From Dermatemys mawii (taxonomy: Eukaryota > Chordata > Testudines > Dermatemydidae): a stretch of 64,000 bases of DNA. The stretch lies in NCBI GenBank assembly GCA_007922305.1, contig ML677344.1, positions 740,546 to 804,545 of the forward strand. The letters run 5' to 3'. Position numbers and translations under genes: made by a program. The notes under the pieces were generated by a model that ran no database searches, was not told the DNA's origin, and saw nothing but the letters and a program-made list of their open reading frames with translations. Every line of letters starts with the position of its first letter. Position 1 is the stretch's first letter. Below, piece by piece: positions 33,060-43,458 of this stretch.

Positions 33060-34368
33060 CACTGCAGATCAGCAGCTCTAGGGGGAACACTACATGGCTA
33101 CCTGACAGTAGTGAGGCTGCACCTAGCACCACCTGCCTCTCCTCGAATCAAACAGAACCACTCAATTTGGAATTCCATATGAATGCACTAAGGTCTGCAA
33201 CTGGGAATCCTCTCCAGAATTAAAGAGAAAAGTGCTCATGGTGTAGATGGGTTTGGATTTAACCTACAGTTTTATCATGAAAGAAGATGAAATAACTACT
33301 GGCACTTCAATGCTATCTTCTGATCAGATGAGTCAGAGTGAACTTGAATCAGTGTCAAATAAATCCCTAAACCTAAATGGTTTATTTCTATTACACAGTA
33401 GTATCAGTCATGATTCCAAGGTGGGCATAGGATAACAACTTGTCATGTACTGAACAGCTCTCAGAAACTACTAGCTGTTCAATGCATCTAAAAAAGAAAG
33501 ACAGCTGGTTATTAGCATGAACACTTCCCTTCCCTCCCATTATATCAGTACAAGTTTGGACAGACGGCAGCTGAATGGCAGGTTGAGGAAAGGACTCCAG
33601 GAACTTAATTAGAAAGGGAGATAACCCGTAGAAGATTGTACCCATTTCCAATGTCCATTTCTAAGTGTGACGGGGTCCCAGAAGAGACCAGATGTGGTCA
33701 GTCAGTTAGGGTGAACTGCAAAGAATGAGGCAGACAATGCCCAAAAAGCTGGTGGATATTCCAATACTTAGATTCACCAAGCCAGCATAAACCAGATTCT
33801 TTATTACCTTACTGGTTACTCAGAAATCCAAACAACACAGCTCCCTTAAAGTGATCCAGCTTCAGGCCTTCATCCAGGCACCTAAATCAAATCTGATGAT
33901 TTCTGAAAATCTTATTCCATCATATAAAGGAAAAGTTTCTACCAGTCCAAAAGGATCGGACACATTACTTCCCAGGCTATTGAATATTCCAGATCTTAAC
34001 CAAATACACGCTACAGTCAATTCTTATTAACTAAACTAAAATTTATTAAGAAATAAGAGAGAAAGAGTATGGTTAAAAGATCAGTATATATACAGACATG
34101 AGTTCAATTCTTAAGGTTCAGATTCATAGCAGAGATGGTGAGTTTTGTAGTTGCAAAGAGTTCTTTCAGAAACAGTCTGTAGGCTATAGTCCAATGTTTA
34201 TATTTCAGGGTGATCCAGTTAGAATTGGGATCTCAGTCCTTATGGCCTAAGCTTCCCCTGTATGAAGACTCAAGCAGATCTGAGATGAAAGAATCAGGAC
34301 CCAACAGTCTTTTATACAGTTTTTTAGCATCCTCCTGACCACTAGGTAAATAATAGGCTTTTGCCTTG
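33060..34368. other. Unclassified, probably repetitive, from 33664
   Basis: From TGTGACGGGGTCCCAGAAG at 33666 onward the text (for example AAACTAAAATTTATTAAGAA and AGACATGAGTTCAATTCTTA) looks like a high-copy reptile repeat that I cannot classify. It continues after the PLE insertion at 34383-34553. There is no ORF of note. Confidence 0.4.
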
Positions 34369-34382
34369 ACCTTCTGCTTTCT

Positions 34383-34553
34383 TAAATAAGACGAGGAAGA
34401 CTTGTGGCACCTTAGAGACTAACCAGTTTATTTTAGCATAAGCTTTCGTGGGCTATAGCTAACAACAACAACTAATAAACCAGTTAGTCTTTAAGGTGCC
34501 ATAAGTCTTCCTCATCTTATTTACGGATATAGACTAACAGCTGCTAATCTTAA
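34383..34553. mobile_element. Double-ended PLE insertion with 14-bp TSD
   Basis: A 171-bp insertion flanked by the exact 14-mer ACCTTCTGCTTTCT at 34369-34382 and 34554-34567. Inside, 34384-34430 and 34476-34522 are reverse complements (42 of 47 positions). Each carries the PLE terminal words GTGGCACCTTAGAGACTAAC and TAGTCTTTAAGGTGCCA, with the AAGCTTTCGTGGGCTA half of a hammerhead between them. The unit thus holds two PLE termini facing each other and no body. GGATATAGACTAACAGCTGC follows the second arm. Confidence 0.88.
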
Positions 34554-34567
34554 ACCTTCTGCTTTCT

Positions 34568-34946
34568 AAACACCACCAGTAATTAGTTACACAAATTAAC
34601 AGATTCCTAATGGATAAATTGCCCTATTACAAACTTCAGAGAGACATATAGACAATGACATTAGTTCACCAAAGATTCATCTAAATGTTAATATTCCCTT
34701 TTGATCTCTGAATTAGTGGCTACAGTGACAGACAGGAACTGTCCGAATATATGGGTAGTATCTAAGATACTCACAATTAATATTACCTCTAAACTTCTAA
34801 CATAGGTTTGTGTTTCAAAGTTCTAGCCTATTTAGCATGCAATGGCCCTAAGTAACATTTCTAACAAGTCTTTAAAGGTTGACTTTGGGTCATTCAGCCT
34901 GCAAGCTGTTTAACTCTTTTTGGCCAAGAGTTATGTTTTGTATAAG
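34568..34946. other. Continuation of unclassified host sequence
   Basis: This carries on the sequence interrupted at 34368. No gene is visible. Confidence 0.4.
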
Positions 34947-35030
34947 CAAAAAAGAATGAGGAGTACTTGCGGTACCTCAGACACTAATAAGTTTATTTGG
35001 GCATAACATTCTGTGGGCTAAAAGATTTGC
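34947..35030 (-). mobile_element. PLE terminal fragment, minus strand
   Basis: GAGGAGTACTTGCGGTACCT, AGACACTAATAAGTTTATTT and GGGCATAACATTCTGTGGGC are a diverged antisense copy of the PLE end at 37999-38075. The hammerhead core boxes are not recognisable. Confidence 0.7.
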
Positions 35031-35959
35031 TGCAATTATACAGCGATGGTAGCAATGATTTGCATGGTTATATTTTAATTAGACAACGTCACACTAAGGT
35101 TTTATGAAAAAGATATATTTCTATACTAATTTGTATCCAGCAAGATATCATGAAGTTGACAAGTACAGCTAAAATTGAGTCTCTCTGGTTAATAAGCCTT
35201 AAAACCCTTTGTTTCCTATAGCTCAATGGTATAGTGGGAGCAGACAAGAAGAGAGCATAATGGTTCTCTTCCTAGTTCCACCAATTTAGAGGTGCCACTC
35301 ACAGTAGATTGTGCATATTTTCAAGACTGCTTTCTTTCTGACAGGCTTTGATCAGCAGTGAAATAGAAGTAATAACAAGGACAATTTGTTTCAGGTGAAT
35401 GGGATCAGTTTATATAAAAAACATGCCAGCTTACCTCTGGTTCATATCTTGAAGGTGATCTTCACAGTTGTAAAAACTACAGACTTTATATTAAAGTTCT
35501 GAATATCAAGATGGCCTCCTCTAAGGGGGGAAAAACGCACCGAGCCTCTTTAAGACAGCTGTTTGAAACGTTTCAAATGGCAGGTAAAGCAAGTAGGATT
35601 AGTGCTGAAGGGGACACTCCTGTTAACTAGACAATCATATTTTGAGGGAACTATTTCTTGTTCTCATCCCATGCTGCATCTCACCCCCTCCTGGAGGAAG
35701 TCCAACATTTCAGAGTGACAGATCATCACTGCACTGGCACTGCTACAACCCTAAACATACCCATTGCTTAGCAGCTGTAATCCTGAATTATTTTTCCCCT
35801 TCCTGCAGCACAAAGCTGAGCTTGACAAGAGAACGAGCAAACGGTATAAACAAGCAGGCACTTATCATTTGAATGCTGAACATTCTTAAAGTTCTCATGT
35901 TTATTATGTTTCTATCTGCTGAGAATCTCAGAATTTCAGGCACTGACTCGCAAAACCTG
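35031..35959. other. Unassigned sequence
   Basis: There is no supported gene. A short palindrome, GTTTGAAACGTTTCAAA, lies at about 35562-35578. Confidence 0.4.
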
Positions 35960-35964
35960 AAATA

Positions 35965-37270
35965 ATGAATTCGACTGATGTTTTTAACACACACTTTTCC
36001 TTCAAGAAGAGATGGAAGGTATTCTACAGGCCATTACCCTCTGACCCCACTGAGGATTACCAAAAGAAACTACACCATCCACTCAAGAAATTTCCTGAAG
36101 CAGCACAGGAACAAATCTACACAGACACACCTCTAGAGCCCCGACCAGGGGTAATCTATCTGCCACCCAAGATTCATAAAGCTGGGAGCCTTGGATAGCC
36201 CATCGTCTCAGGCATTGGCACCCTGACAGCAAGACTGGCTATGTAGACTCTCTTCTCGGGCCCTACGCTCCCAGCGCTCCCAGCTATCTTTGAGATACCA
36301 CTGAATTCCTGAGGAAGCTACAATCCTTTGATGATTTTCCAGAAAACACCATCCTAGCCGCTATGGATATAGAAGCTCTTTATACTAACATTCCACACAA
36401 AGGTGGAACAGTATCCCCGATAATGTCACGGCAAACCTGGTGGCTCAACTTTGTGACTTTGTCCTTACCCACAACTATTTCAGATTTGGGGACAATTTAT
36501 AACTTCAAGTCAGTCCCCTTCAAGTCAGCGGGACTGCTAGGGTACCCGCATGGCCCCACACTATGCCAATATTTTTATGGTTGACTTAAACAATGCTTCC
36601 TCAGCTCTTGTCCCCTAACACCCCTATTTTACTTGCGCTACATTGATGACATCTTCATCATCTGAACCCATGGGAAGGTAGCCCTTGAGGAATTCCACCA
36701 AGATTTCAACAATTTTCACCCCCATCATCAATCTCAGCCTGAACTAGTCCACACAAGAGATCCACTTCCTAGACATTACAGTACTAATAAACGATGGTCA
36801 CATAAACACCATCCTATATCGGAAACCTACTGACTGCTATACTTACTATATGCCTCCAGCTTCCATCCAGGACACATCACACGATCCATTGTCTACAGCC
36901 AAGCTCTAAGATTCAACCCCTCAGTCAGAAACAAACACCTACAGGATCTCTATCAAGCGTTCTTAAAACTAAAATACCCACCTTGTGAAGTGAAGAAACA
37001 GATTGACAGAGCCAGGAGGATACCCAAAAGTCACCTACTACATGACAGGCCCAACAAATATAGTAACAGAACGCCACTAGCTGTCACCTACAGCCCCCAA
37101 CTAAAACCTCTCCAGCACATCATCAAGAATGTACAACCTATCCTGAAAAACGATCCCTCACTCTCACAGACCTTGGGAGACAGGCCAGTCCTCGCTTACA
37201 GACAGCCCCCCAACCTGAAAAAAATACTCACCAGCAACTACACACCTACCACACAACAAAAACACTAACC
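35965..37270 (+). pseudogene. PLE reverse transcriptase relic
   Basis: Reading across frames, the order is YRPLPSDPTEDYQKKLH, VIYLPPKIHKAGSLG, then PIVSGIGTLTARLA, then MDIEALYTNIPHK (first catalytic Asp region), then LRYIDDIFII with an intact YIDD box at about 36638-36660, then HGKVALEEFHQDFNNFHP, and finally the 36990-37268 block VKKQIDRARRIPKSHLL...RPVLAYRQPPNLKKILTSN. All of these belong to PLE RTs. Stops such as the TGA directly after YIDDIFII and at least three frameshifts inactivate it. The N-terminus is missing or unrecognised. Confidence 0.88.
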
Positions 37271-37309
37271 AGGAACCAAACCCTACAACAAACCCCAGAG
37301 CAAACTCTG

Positions 37310-37500
37310 TCCGCATATCTATTCAAGGGACACCATCATAGGACCTAACCACATCAGCCACACTACCAGGGACTGTACATCTACCAATGTGATACATGCT
37401 ATCATGCCAGCAATGTCCCTCTACCATATACACAGGACAAACCAGACAGTCTCTACACAAAAGAATAAATGGACACAAATCTGACATCAGGAATTAGAAC
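37310..37500 (+). pseudogene. PLE GIY-YIG endonuclease relic
   Basis: In one frame near 37385-37490 the translation gives MLSCQQCPSTIYTGQTRQSL and HKRINGHKSD. This fits the C-terminal GIY-YIG nuclease domain of Penelope elements: a zinc-like CxxC, then a YxGQT-type core, then RINGH. This domain would nick the target. The same region is present in the separate fragment at 40178-40510. It lies out of frame with the RT. Confidence 0.75.
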
Positions 37501-37998
37501 ATTCAAAAAACAACAGGACACTTCAATCTCCCTGGTCACTCAATAACAGATTTAAAAGTGGCAGTTCTTCAACAAAAAACTTCAAAAACAAACAGACTCC
37601 AATGAGAAACTGCAGAACTGGAATTAATTTGCAAACTGGACACCATCAAATTACACCTGAATAGAGACTGGGAGTGGATGGGTCACTACAGAAACTAAAT
37701 CAATGTGTTAGTCTCTAAAGTGCCACAAGTACTCCTTGTTTTTACAAAAACCAATTTCCCCTTGCTAAATACTCACACCTTCTTGTCAACTGTTTGAAAT
37801 GGGCCACCTTGTTAATGAGGCCAATGTAAACACTACAAAAGTGATTTTCACTCCTTCTTGTCAACTGCTGAGAACTGCCTACTTCCAGATGAAATTGTAT
37901 TGGCACATTAGTGCTGACTCCCCCAACACTTGGTAAGGCAACTCCCATCTTTTTATATGCTGTGTATTTATACCTCCCTACTGCACGTTCCACTCTGT

Positions 37999-38038
37999 GC
38001 ATCTGATGAAATGGGTTTTAGCCCACAAAAGCTTATGC
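37999..38038 (+). ncRNA. Hammerhead-ribozyme-like motif in PLE terminus
   Basis: CTGATGA (38003-38009) is a perfect first core box. TGGG (38012-38015) and CCCA (38022-38025) form stem II around a short loop. AAAA (38027-38030) stands where GAAA is expected, the C before it making a CAAAAG that could be a decayed CGAAAG. GCAT (37999-38002) pairs with ATGC (38035-38038). PLEs are known to carry hammerhead motifs in their terminal repeats. With the GAAA box changed, this copy is probably inactive. Confidence 0.7.
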
Positions 38039-38080
38039 CCAAATAAATTTGTTTGCCTCTAAGATGCCACAAGGACTCAA

Positions 38081-38081
38081 C

Positions 38082-38118
<37 letters not shown>
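38081..38118. repeat. Poly(T)/poly(A) tract
   Basis: A T-run is followed directly by an A-run of about 27, just downstream of the PLE end. Confidence 0.9.
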
Positions 38119-38120
<2 letters not shown>

Positions 38121-38310
38121 TATTTACATTTATTGAGACACACGAGAGCCAGATGTATATTTGCTAACAAGCATCACTGTTTCCTATCAGGATTTCACCC
38201 TTCTCTGTTTCCACACAGAGCCAGCTGGCTGGAATCAGTACAACTTGCTACAATTTCAGAGCCCCCACATCAAAGGTAAGGGGACAGCGAAGTCAGGAGC
38301 ATGTAAAACT

Positions 38311-38425
38311 AGGGTGACCAGACATCCTGTTGATATTGGTACCGTCCTGATATTAGTGGCTTTGTCTTATATAGACTCCTATTGTACCCCATTCCAATTC
38401 TTTACACTTGCTATTTGGTCATCCT
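38311..38425. mobile_element. Short MITE (AGGGTGACCAGA ends)
   Basis: AGGGTGACCAGAC at the left and (reverse complement) AGGATGACCAAAT at the right are inverted ends. ATGTAAAACT (38301-38310) and ATGTGAAACT (38426-38435) flank it and agree at 9 of 10 positions. It is 115 bp and probably hAT-derived. Confidence 0.78.
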
Positions 38426-38435
38426 ATGTGAAACT

Positions 38436-39654
38436 ATCCCCTCAGGGAAATTGTTCTTTGAAAGGGGTATTAGGCTTGCATGAGTAGTTCACACAAGTCC
38501 GGAAAACTAGCTTGCAGCAGCAAAGGTCAACTTCATAAATATTCAATAAAAGGTAAGAGACATACACTGCCCAGAGAACTTTACGGAATCCCCGGTGGTT
38601 CCTACAGTAAGTCTGAGCACAAAATCAGACTACCTCATAATGAAGCAATATATTTCTCAAGGTGGAAAAACCACGCTACACAAGGGATGGACCCAAAATT
38701 CAAGCAGACATAAATCCAAGCAACCCCACAGATATTACTTCATATTTATAAAATAACCAAATTACACACATGGCTCATTTACAAATAGATGCACAATAAA
38801 ATCTCTTAAAAAACTTCCGGCAGCTTCTTCACGTGTTCTGCCACTTATTCTAGAGAAGGGAACTTCACTCTGTTACTTTCTATCCCCATTCCAATGAGCT
38901 GCTCCTGTTCCACTGCAGAAAACCCTACATCTCAAAGGTGGCATTCAGAGTTCCACATGCAGCCTTTGGATCTGCTCATCCACAGATGCACCCTGTCCTG
39001 ACATCCCAATATAATGTACTGAGATACAGTCTGCCCCTCTTAATTCAGGGGCCAAATCCTAGTTTTAAGACAACAGTCAAAAAGCAACCTTTGCAGAAGC
39101 CTTCAGTACCACAGTTCTACCCCAGTGACCAAGATTAAACTCCTCCAGAAAGTTTAAACAGTAGCCAGGGTGCACCACATTCCACAAGGGGCCCTATGAT
39201 TTGAAGCCAGAGGACACTCAGTGTTCACACCGGTAACAAATGGAGCAGTGCTCCAGTAAAGACTGATACATGCAAGGATCAGAAGTACTTGTGGCACCTA
39301 GCATACAGACACTCAGGTGTGACCTGCATGCTTGTAGGTTGCCTGTGAGCATCCCAGGCTGGGAGCTACAGCAGTAAAGCACTGTAAGGCACACAGAGCT
39401 GTAGGGCAAGTGGTGACATAACCCCTACTGGTCTGGAAACAGTGATAAATACACACATACACGCCGCTATATCTTTACGTTAGAGAAGGCAAGGTCAAAC
39501 AGATGTGCCTTCCACAAGTGGTTGAGTTCTGTGTAGGTCCTTAGCTCCTGTGGGAGTTCATTCCTCAATCTTGGAGTGAGAGCACTCAGGTCACTCGTTG
39601 ATCATGTAACAGTTCATGGCCTAGAGGAAGGTCTTGGGTAGAAGAGAGACTCAG
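38436..39654. other. Unassigned sequence
   Basis: I recognise nothing except a 21-bp PLE-end word, GAAGTACTTGTGGCACCTA, at about 39281-39299. Confidence 0.45.
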
Positions 39655-39790
39655 GACACCTGGATTCAATTACTGGCTCTGGACAAGTCATTTAATCTTT
39701 CAGTGCCTCAGTTTCCCATCTGTACAATGGGAAAAAATACCCCTGCCCTACCTCAGAGGTGTTGTGAAGATACACACACACACACACATT
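39655..39790 (+). repeat. SINE/MIR-like body and (CA)n
   Basis: CCTGGATTCAATTACTGGCT, GTGCCTCAGTTTCCCATCTG and TACAATGGGAAAAAATACCC form the central part of a MIR/CORE-type SINE. A CA microsatellite (39771-39788) follows. Confidence 0.7.
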
Positions 39791-39798
39791 ACAAACTA

Positions 39799-40163
39799 CA
39801 GTAGAACCTCAGATATGAGCTGACCACTCAAATCACACCCCTCATGCGGAACCGGAAGTATGCACTCAAGCAGCAGCAGAGAGACAGATACACACACACA
39901 GAAAATACAGTACTGTACTAAATGTGAACTACTAAATATTTATTTGACAAGGTAAGGAAACTATTTCTGTGCTTGTTTTGTTTAAATTAAGATGGTTACA
40001 AGCGGTATTTTTCTTCTGCATAGTAAAGTTTCAAAGCTGTATTAAGTCAATGTTTATTTGTAACCTTTTGAAAGAATCATAACATTTTGTTCAGCGTTAC
40101 AAATGTTTCAGAGTTACGGACAACCTCCATTCCGCAGGTATTTGTAACTCTAAGGTTTTACTG
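39799..40163. mobile_element. Tigger-like MITE
   Basis: The ends CAGTAGAACCTCAGATATGA and (reverse complement) CAGTAAAACCTTAGAGTTAC are inverted. TA precedes the left end, and TT stands at the right. The interior contains TCAGAGTTACGGACAACCTC. It is 365 bp and non-coding. Confidence 0.78.
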
Positions 40164-40177
40164 TTAGAGGTGCTCTA

Positions 40178-40512
40178 GTCAAGGGACACCATCATAGCAC
40201 CTAACCACACCAGCCACACCATCAGGGCTTTGTTCACCGCTCATCTACCATCATGTGCCAGCAATGCCCCTCTGCCATACACATTGGCTAAACTGGACAG
40301 TCTCTATGCAAAAGAATAAACGACACAAATCAGACCTCAAGAATTGTAACATTCAGAAACCAGAACACTTCAATCTCTCTGGTCACTCAGTAAGATGTAA
40401 AAGTGGCAGTTCTTAACGAAAAAACTTCAAAACCTGACTCCAACAAGAAACTACAGAACCTGGAACTAATTTGCAAACTGGACATCATCAAATTAGATAT
40501 CCAATATCAGAC
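40178..40512 (+). mobile_element. PLE 3' gene fragment (GIY-YIG region)
   Basis: This runs parallel to 37320-37655: CAAGGGACACCATCATAGCA, ATGTGCCAGCAATGCCCCTC, CACTTCAATCTCTCTGGTCA and AATTTGCAAACTGGACATCA recur in the same order. It encodes the remains of the GIY-YIG region and the 3' end of a PLE. It stops abruptly where the RTE-like element begins. Confidence 0.85.
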
Positions 40513-40514
40513 TG

Positions 40515-41417
40515 AAAGACACCTCTTCAACCTTTCTCATCTCTGTGCCAGAACTGCAGTAATATCGGCAAACTCCAGTACGCAGATGGTTGTGCTGTTG
40601 TTGCACACTAAAAGGAGGACCTACAAATAGCCCGTAATTCCTTCTTTGAAGCATAACAACGTCTAGAGAACTCTGAACATCAGCAAAACAAGAATTCCCC
40701 ACCAGCCAGTCCCCGGTCAATCATCAGACCCAGCAAGGAAGATCCACATTGACAAAGAAGAGTTGGAAAATGTAGAATATTTTGCCTGTCTTGGCAGCCA
40801 TCTCTCACAGATGGCAGACATAGATGTCAAGATTCAGCACAGAATCCACTGCGCCAGTCTTGCCTTTGGCAGACTGTCTAGCCAGCTGTTTAACAATCAC
40901 ATCATCAGAACACATACTAGACTTTTCATTTATAAAGTGGTGGTAATCCCAATTCTCCTCTATGGCTGTGAGACTGGAGTGACCTACAGAAAACACCTGA
41001 AAAACCTGGAATGTCAGCACCAGCACTTTCTTCAACATAAAGATTTTCAACATAAAGTGTGAGGATTGTTGCACTAATGTCAGTATACTCACAGAGACCA
41101 ATATTTTCAGTGTTGAAACCCTGATTATCCATTATTAGCTGTGGGTGGAGCAGGAACTGTGTGTGCATGCCTGATGTACTCTTACCAAAAGAACTGCTGT
41201 ATGTCCAACTCACCAAAGGAGAAAGGAAACGGGGAGGCCAGAAGAAACACTTTAAAGACACCCTTAAGATAAACATCAAGAGATGTGGCATTGACACCAC
41301 ACACTAGGAGACAGCAGCCCAGGATAGGAATAACTGCCAAAAACTTGTCCAGGAGGGAACGTTCACTTTTGAGGAAAATCGTCTTGCCCTGGTAGCAGAA
41401 AAAACACTAGAAAAGAC
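40515..41417 (+). pseudogene. Non-LTR (RTE-like) RT C-terminal relic
   Basis: The C-terminal half of a LINE ORF2. Near 40575 a QYADGCAVVA-like box in place of YADD can be read. Then come DIDVKIQHRIHCASLAFGRL, LFIYKVVVIPILLYGCET and HLKNLECQHQHFL, and further on CMPDVLLPKELLYVQLTKGE and RKRGGQKKHFKDTLK. This string of segments is typical of RTE-like or related endonuclease-RT proteins. Frameshifts near 41040 and elsewhere break it. A solo LTR (41423-42229) splits off its last part, which resumes at 42235 with a CNICQ-PCGTKIGLLSHQRTH zinc-finger-like tail. Confidence 0.78.
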
Positions 41418-41422
41418 AATGG

Positions 41423-42229
41423 TGTAACGGGGTGAGGACTCACCACCTGGCGCCTCCTGCCGGATAGTCCAGAAATTAGCTCAGTTCTGCGCCGGAGCAC
41501 CCTCCTCCGGTGGTGTCCCGTCCATTGCTCGCTCTCTCCGTTGGTATCTGGACGTGCACTGCTCCTCACAGGCGACGTCCTCTTCAGGGCACTGCCCTCC
41601 GGCAGTGCCTCCAAGTCCACACTCGCCCCCTTCCGGGGGGGGGGGGTTGTTTCCGCAGTCCTTCCTCTGCTGTGGCCAGCCACACCCCGTGTCGAGCCCC
41701 TTCTGGCAGGGGTCAGGTGCAGCCTACTATGGCCACCTCTGCAGCCAGGTTCTGTGAGGGGGAAGGGGGGAACCCAGGCCCAACCTCTACTCTGGATCCC
41801 AGCCCAGGGACCCTTTGGCGGCAGCCGTCCTGCCCTCCTTCTCTCCTCTCAGTCCCTTCGTCTCCCTGGGCCACTTCCCCTGCGGCCCCCTTGCACCTTG
41901 TGGCCCTTTGTTCAGGGCCCGCAGCCTGACAGGCACCCAGACTAGAGCTCCTTTCTGCTCCCCAGGGCCTGCCCAGCACTGCGCTGTCCTTGGCGCTGTA
42001 GCTCCTCTCCCAGGAGCTGGACCTTCGCCCTTGAAGGTCCAGGGGAGACTGACTGCCTCTCTGCAGGGCAGCCTTCTTATACTGCCTAGCCTGTGTCTGA
42101 TTGGCTGGCTCTACGCTCGGCCCTGATTGGCCCACAGTAAGCCCTTCTCTAATTGTCTGTCTGCCCTCACAGCCATTTTGGCCTACTGTTGCCACTCTGG
42201 CGTGGGGGTGGGGCAGCCACCCCACCACA
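41423..42229 (-). mobile_element. Solo LTR with perfect 5-bp TSD
   Basis: An 807-bp LTR in antisense. The minus-strand reading starts TGTGGTGGGGTGGCTGCCCC and ends CACCCCGTTACA. AATGG occurs exactly at 41418-41422 and 42230-42234, the 5-bp TSD. It lies inside the RTE-like gene and is therefore younger than it. CTTATA near 42085 (TATAAG on the minus strand) is a candidate TATA. There is no internal region. It is CpG-richer than its surroundings, consistent with a younger age. The shared leading bases link it to the LTR at 30451-31136. Confidence 0.92.
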
Positions 42230-42234
42230 AATGG

Positions 42235-42420
42235 TCATGTAACAATCGTGCCCCAACCCTGTCTTCCAACATCATTTGCAACATCTGCCAATGACCCTGT
42301 GGCACAAAGATTGGACTCCTCAGTCACCAAAGAACCCATGAAAAATAAAACCTATGAGGAACCTCAAGGGATCGCCAATGATGTACTTGGCTGTCTTATC
42401 ACAAATAACTGATTTATTTT
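42235..42420 (+). pseudogene. Rest of the interrupted RTE-like gene
   Basis: The translation CNICQ*PCGTKIGLLSHQRTHEK (asterisk = stop) at about 42270-42340 is a C2H2-like zinc finger tail that follows the RT in this kind of LINE. It continues the reading interrupted by the LTR. Confidence 0.65.
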
Positions 42421-42424
42421 ACTT

Positions 42425-43090
42425 CATCCTGGTTTAAATCCACCCTGTTCCTCTGCAATGCCATTTCCACACACTTCTTCATTCTCCTCTACAACATCTT
42501 TGGTGAATATGTTTCCTGGAACACTCAATAAGCTGATTCTTCTCTATTTACTGCATTTACTCTTATCCCCCTTTTTAATAAATTGATACTTTTATTGCTT
42601 TCCCCCATTCGCTCAGCACTCACTCTTCCTTGTAAATCTTGTTAAATAGCTTGCGCAACAACTTTACTGTGTGTACTTTGCCTGTTTGCAACAGCTGTGC
42701 AGTTACATTGTCACCTCCTGGCACACTTCCTATTTCAAAACTTTCTATCACGATCTTTATTACTTCTAAGAATTCCCATATCTGCTTTCCGTTGTTTGTA
42801 TTGGGAAGCTTCTCCAAAACCATTTCACCTACTGTGTTCTGCACATTGCACAGCTCTTCAAAACAGTCTTTCCATTTTCGTTGCTTATTCATCGTCAATT
42901 ACTTTGCCTGTACTTGTCTTTCACCATTAATATGTCTGACTCAGATGTCCCACTTAGTTCTCTGATCTTGCAATACTCAGTGTTCTTACCTGTACAATTT
43001 CTCTTCACATATTCTTTTGCTTCTTTCCATTATTCATTTATCTAGGTGTTTGTCTCTCTTTCCTTTCCTGATTATCTCAAGGGCCTGTGT
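42425..43090 (-). pseudogene. Second RTE-like RT relic, minus strand
   Basis: The open minus-strand stretch 42898-42620 reads QRKWKDCFEELCNVQNTVGE, EFLEVIKIVIESFEIGSVPG and GDNVTAQLLQTGKVH, then ending LLRKLFNKIYKEE. It matches the linker and first RT motifs (the PGxDN box here is PGGDN) of endonuclease-RT LINEs. Downstream, EWGKAIKVSIY and a frameshifted block extend to about 42425. It is oriented against the preceding relic, so the two are separate insertions or an inverted pair. Confidence 0.7.
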
Positions 43091-43330
43091 ACTCTACAGT
43101 AAACTGAATTTACAGTCTGCAGCAAGATTGCTGGACTCTGTGGCACCCTCATGTGACAGATGAAGTTCTGCGGCAGCGTCATTTAAATATGGAGAGTTTA
43201 ACAGACTATAAAAATGAACCAGTTCAGTAGTACCTCAGCTAGTCTGGTTTTATATTAACTCAATGTATTTTATTCCCACATTTTCAATATGCCAAAGATT
43301 TTTCCATTGACAATTCATAGCCGCATCTTA
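43091..43330. other. Unassigned 240-bp stretch
   Basis: No feature is recognised. Confidence 0.4.
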
Positions 43331-43425
43331 GGCCTTGTCTACTGTGGCAGCTTTCTGCAGTGTACCTCCCAAGGTGTACACACTACCAAGCCACTTCGTG
43401 TGCAGAAACTGCACAGTTGCAGCAC

Positions 43426-43458
<33 letters not shown>

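Larger units (their letters stand above)
35960..38075 (+). mobile_element. Penelope-like retroelement, broken
   Basis: A PLE copy with the RT gene (35965-37270), a GIY-YIG-type endonuclease region (37310-37500), a 3' untranslated part and a terminus with a hammerhead-like motif (37999-38038), ending in GATGCCACAAGGACT. A 42-bp piece of the element's own end (37703-37744: GTTAGTCTCTAAAGTGCCAC and onward) is inserted within the 3' part. It is followed by a T/A homopolymer tract (38081-38118). PLEs use target-primed reverse transcription with an RT related to telomerase. This copy has several frameshifts and stops. Confidence 0.9.

Noticed and set aside
41510..41945. 134-139-codon open stretches
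   Set aside because: They lie within the solo LTR and have no retroviral or host domain.
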